A stretch of 64,000 nt of DNA from UBA7916 sp036121365 (GTDB lineage Bacteria; Pseudomonadota; Gammaproteobacteria; Comchoanobacterales; Comchoanobacteraceae). Numbering within the stretch: position 1 is the stretch's first letter; the number at the start of each line of letters is the position of its first letter. The notes below the pieces were generated by a model, which was given only the letters and a program-made list of their open reading frames with translations, ran no database searches and was not told where the DNA came from. This document shows, piece after piece, positions 61,440-64,000 of the stretch. The stretch covers positions 1-64,000 of the forward strand of contig JAZAFR010000026.1 in the NCBI GenBank assembly GCA_036121365.1, in the 5' to 3' direction. A program made the translations under genes and the position numbers.

Positions 61440-62009
61440 TCATTCCTTTTCATTTGTTTTTAAATTGACGATGTTGAATACGTTGTTGGTATATATGCAT
61501 GTGTTGGCGGCAATATTGAGGCCTTCTTTTACGATGCTTTCAGCATCCATCTGTGTGTGTTTCAATAGTGCAGTGGCTGCTGATCTTGCATAAACCCCAC
61601 CAGATCCTATTGCCATGATATTGTCTTCAGGTTCAATGACATCGCCTGTGCCACTGATGATTAAAGATGCTTTGTGGTCTGCCACTGCAAGCAATGCCTC
61701 TAGTCTGCGCAGTACTTTGTCGGTGCGCCAATCTTTGGCCAGCTCTATGGATGCTCGCAATAAATTTCCTTGGTAGGTATCCAGTTTTTTTTCAAAACGG
61801 TCAAACAATGTGAATGCATCTGCTGTGGCACCGGCAAATCCAACCAGTACAGGGTGATTTTTGAGCTGTCTGACTTTGGTGGCATTGTTTTTCATGATGG
61901 TTGCGCCAACCGATACTTGGCCATCGCCGCCCATGGTGACTTGATTGTTCCTTCGTATGGATAAAATGGTTGTAGAATGGACAGTTGGTTTTTCTTCTTG
62001 AGTATACAT
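61440..62009 (-). CDS. hslV: ATP-dependent protease proteolytic subunit HslV
   Basis: Threonine protease of the proteasome-like HslUV complex. In 189 residues, the mature N-terminus should be Thr13 (TTILSIRRN, matching TTIVSVRRN). The predicted propeptide is therefore 12 residues, against the single Met of E. coli. VLVGFAGATADAFTLFDRFE and NIMAIGSGGVYARSAATALL are family signatures. It lies between the FtsN-like gene and hslU. Confidence 0.96.
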   Translation of the reverse strand: MYTQEEKPTVHSTTILSIRRNNQVTMGGDGQVSVGATIMKNNATKVRQLKNHPVLVGFAGATADAFTLFDRFEKKLDTYQGNLLRASIELAKDWRTDKVLRRLEALLAVADHKASLIISGTGDVIEPEDNIMAIGSGGVYARSAATALLKHTQMDAESIVKEGLNIAANTCIYTNNVFNIVNLKTNEKE

Positions 62010-62011
62010 GG

Positions 62012-62533
62012 TTATCTCCGAATGTTAATGCTGGGTGAATCTTTGAGTTTTTGTAGTATCTGCTGTTGTCTTTGCAGTGTTGGGTAGTCTTGATATGGAC
62101 CCAATGATAGATAAAAACAAGTGTGTTGGTTTTCTTTTTGTGTTCTCAATTGACTGTGGATGCTGAGCTTGTTCAGTTTTTTTTGTAGGGCCTTAACGCC
62201 CGTTTTTGATTGTTGACAGGTGCTGTGTAACATCAGTTTATTGTTTGTCTGTTGTCCTCTTTTTGTGTTTTGTGTGTGGATGATTTTTACGGAATTTTTT
62301 TGAATGGGGGGAGGGGATTTGTCTATTGTTTTGGTTGTTTTCCATTGGATTTTAGGCAGTGTTATCCAAGATTGAGTGGCATTCACAGCATTGAAAATTG
62401 GATGCCTGATGGTGCTGATTGCCCATGTGCATAATAAAAACAAAAAGAAGTAAAATACGGTCTTCAATGTTAACTTTTGGCTTTTTTTGTATTGTCTCTT
62501 GAGTTTTTGTTTCACTTGCTTTCCTAGCGCCAC
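62012..62533 (-). CDS. FtsN-like SPOR-domain protein
   Basis: A 173-residue single-pass protein. It has a basic cytoplasmic start (KQVKQKLKRQYKKSQK), one membrane segment (about 24-42), a Pro/Lys/Thr-rich periplasmic linker and a C-terminal SPOR-like domain (STCQQSKTGVKALQKKLNKL, CFYLSLGPYQDYPTLQRQQQ). SPOR domains bind denuded septal peptidoglycan. Position before hslV matches ftsN-hslV-hslU of gammaproteobacteria. TTGATT and TATTTA with 17-bp spacing lie upstream on the minus strand as a weak promoter. Confidence 0.75.
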   Translation of the reverse strand: MALGKQVKQKLKRQYKKSQKLTLKTVFYFFLFLLCTWAISTIRHPIFNAVNATQSWITLPKIQWKTTKTIDKSPPPIQKNSVKIIHTQNTKRGQQTNNKLMLHSTCQQSKTGVKALQKKLNKLSIHSQLRTQKENQHTCFYLSLGPYQDYPTLQRQQQILQKLKDSPSINIRR

Positions 62534-62643
62534 TTTGTTTGCCTTAATATATAAATAGGGTCATTGCCCCAATTAATCAAGATGGGCTATGCAATTTTTA
62601 TGACTTATTTGTCAGTTTGATTGCTGGTGGTGTTATTTTCTAG

Positions 62644-64000
62644 CTATGTCTGAGCAGGTTTATTGTCGCCGGTGTTCTTTTCTTCAAGTTCTGTATGTTG
62701 CTTTTTTAGTGCTTCTAGTTTTTCTTTTGTGTTTTGATTTCTATTCTCTAGGGTTTTTGATAGCTGTTCTAAGTGAGTCAGATGATCATTTGTTTTCAGA
62801 CCGTGATCGGGCCCTTCCAACTTATCTAGTATTCTTTGTGCTTTTTCAGTTACTTTTTCAGTTACTTTTGATCTTCCAAAGATACCTCGATTGTCTCTTT
62901 TTTCAATTGCAGCTCTAATCTTTGCCATTTCTACTTTTGGTGCTAGTTTGGATTTTAAATTGTCGACTAGAGTTTTGATATTTTCATCTGTCAGTTTGGT
63001 TGCTTCTTTTAGTGTGGTTATTTCCTCTTGTAACAAAATTTCTGGATCAAATTGTGTTTCACTAGTCATATTTGGTAGCAGAATTTTCTCTGCGTCTTCT
63101 AAAAATTTTTTCTTTGTTGCTTCTTCTGCTGTTGCTGCTGCTTCTGCTACTGGTACTGCTACTGCTGGTGATTCTGCTGTTGCTGTTGCTTCTGTTGCTA
63201 CTGCTGTTGTTGCTACTGCTGGTGATTCTTCTGGTTCTGCTGTTGCCGATTTATATTCTGCTATAGCCTCTTTAATTGCAGTTTTTTTGCTACTATCTGC
63301 ACTTACACTTTTTGCTTTTTCTGTGTCATATTGTGTATATTTTTCTATTGGTGGCCTTAGTATGTCGGGTATATTGTTCACGGCGGTCATCAATTTTTCT
63401 TTTATCTCAGCACTTTCACCAGGTTGATATTCCATTACGGCATCTTTTAATTGTGGGTAGAGGAGTTCTTTTACATAATCCCTTGGCTCTGTTATCTCAT
63501 CTATTACTTTTTGAGTTAATTTCTTACCAGTTGGATCTGTAGGCTCCTTATCCCAATTAAAGATTCTTGTGCTCATGAAATCCACCTTGTCTTTAGCCAT
63601 TTCTAGACCTTTTTTAAGGTAGTCCATTTTAGGTAGTATTTTTTGCGCTGTAAGACTTTTTTCAAGGTAGTCTATGTCCTCAAGTGTTTCTTTCGCTATT
63701 CTTATTTTTTTGTTTCTTTTTGTTTGAGATTTTAATTCTGTTTGTATAGTCTTAATATCTTGGGTTAGATAATTTGCCTGATCAGTGGTAAATCCTGTCT
63801 TACTATTGACCAAGCCTTGCCATTTATTAAAAATAGACTGTATTGGTTCGACATTAACCCCTTCTTGTACTAAATTTTCCTTAAGATTCATCATGATTCT
63901 CATTATTCTTTCGTTTTCTCCTGTTTTAGATTGTAATTGTGTTTGTATAGTCTTAACATCTTCGATTAGTTCATTTGCCTGTTCAGTGGTAAATCCTGTC
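62644..64000 (-). CDS. Internally repetitive coiled-coil protein (5' end beyond window)
   Basis: The frame is open to the right edge, so the true start lies outside; at least 451 residues are visible. Residues TGFTTEQANELIEDVKTIQT near the edge recur 67 residues later as TGFTTDQANYLTQDIKTIQT. The rest is highly charged and helical (LEDIDYLEKSLTAQKILPKM, LEQLSKTLENRNQNTKEKLE). An Ala/Val/Thr/Glu-rich low-complexity stretch interrupts it (63117-63246). No membrane segment or recognised domain is seen. An in-frame ATG at 63903 lies inside the repeat and is probably not the start. A secreted effector is one possibility (inference from the Dot/Icm-like genes). Confidence 0.7.
   Translation of the reverse strand, partial: TGFTTEQANELIEDVKTIQTQLQSKTGENERIMRIMMNLKENLVQEGVNVEPIQSIFNKWQGLVNSKTGFTTDQANYLTQDIKTIQTELKSQTKRNKKIRIAKETLEDIDYLEKSLTAQKILPKMDYLKKGLEMAKDKVDFMSTRIFNWDKEPTDPTGKKLTQKVIDEITEPRDYVKELLYPQLKDAVMEYQPGESAEIKEKLMTAVNNIPDILRPPIEKYTQYDTEKAKSVSADSSKKTAIKEAIAEYKSATAEPEESPAVATTAVATEATATAESPAVAVPVAEAAATAEEATKKKFLEDAEKILLPNMTSETQFDPEILLQEEITTLKEATKLTDENIKTLVDNLKSKLAPKVEMAKIRAAIEKRDNRGIFGRSKVTEKVTEKAQRILDKLEGPDHGLKTNDHLTHLEQLSKTLENRNQNTKEKLEALKKQHTELEEKNTGDNKPAQT
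63117..63246 (-). repeat. Imperfect trinucleotide repeat coding for an Ala-rich segment
   Basis: On the plus strand the tract is a run of imperfect GCT/TCT/GTT/ACT triplets. On the minus strand it encodes AEPEESPAVATTAVATEATA and similar residues. Two near-identical sub-blocks contain ACTGCTGGTGATTCT, at about 63161-63175 and 63213-63227. Such tracts change length easily by slippage. Confidence 0.75.
63721..64000 (-). repeat. Direct repeat of about 79 bp, 201 bp apart
   Basis: Bases 63721-63799 recur at 63922-64000 with only scattered differences; both end in CAGTGGTAAATCCTGTC. The offset of 201 bp equals 67 codons, so the repeat keeps the reading frame of the coiled-coil protein. More copies may lie beyond the edge. 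Confidence 0.85.

Noticed and set aside
63072..63266. Plus-strand open frame encoding almost only leucine
   Set aside because: It is the complementary-strand reading of the triplet tract in the coiled-coil gene and is not a plausible protein.

Overview
The window reads as a chromosome segment of an AT-rich (about 60% A+T by eye) gammaproteobacterium with a probable intracellular, host-associated life. The evidence is a three-membrane-helix SecE, gammaproteobacterial gene orders (tRNAs-tuf-secE-nusG-rplKAJL-rpoBC; rimP-nusA-infB-rbfA-truB-rpsO-pnp; ftsN-like-hslV-hslU; rpsF/rpsR-DUF2232-rplI-dnaB-sdhE), and a protein pair resembling IcmF and IcmH/DotU of the Legionella/Coxiella Dot/Icm (type IVB) secretion system. 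Legionellales or a neighbouring lineage of obligate intracellular bacteria is my inference; I cannot place it more precisely without a tree. None of the five tRNA genes encodes its CCA tail.

Layout. 1-30290 (+): the 3' end of an unrecognised gene, a tRNA-Tyr/Gly/Thr cluster, tuf, tRNA-Trp, secE-nusG, rplKAJL, a single giant gene encoding RpoB fused to RpoC, then the str, S10, spc and alpha ribosomal operons as one almost gap-free array (rpsL to rplQ), closed by a strong terminator. 30337-35913 (-): dacA-lipB, then lipA, a DedA-PAP2 membrane fusion and a free-standing polyketide-type acyltransferase. 36058-38343: rlmB (+) and a tandem pair of BASS-like transporter genes (-), one truncated. 38649-42647 (+): a fused S6-S18 ribosomal protein gene, a DUF2232-type membrane protein, rplI, dnaB and sdhE. 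42827-64000 (-): a GST, an archaeal/eukaryal-type prolyl-tRNA synthetase, a PnuC-like protein, IcmF- and DotU/IcmH-like proteins, recR-ybaB, an unknown membrane protein, pnp-rpsO, truB-rbfA-infB-nusA-rimP, tRNA-fMet, hslUV, an FtsN-like SPOR protein and an internally repetitive coiled-coil protein that runs off the right edge.

Most genes serve transcription, translation and their quality control. The unusual signal is remodelling of the core machinery: rpoB-rpoC and rpsF-rpsR fusions, an S14 of the long type that keeps a complete zinc-ribbon motif, a large insertion in S7, a deletion near switch I of EF-Tu, substitutions in the RNA polymerase rifampicin pocket and next to its catalytic aspartates, and a foreign-type ProRS. 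The accessory genes (IcmF/DotU-like pair, orphan acyltransferase, repeat protein) fit an intracellular bacterium that acts on a host.

Sigma-70-like promoters with 17-bp spacers are visible ahead of many transcription units, which gives a plausible transcription map. Functions are assigned from recognisable motifs and gene order only; no database search was run.
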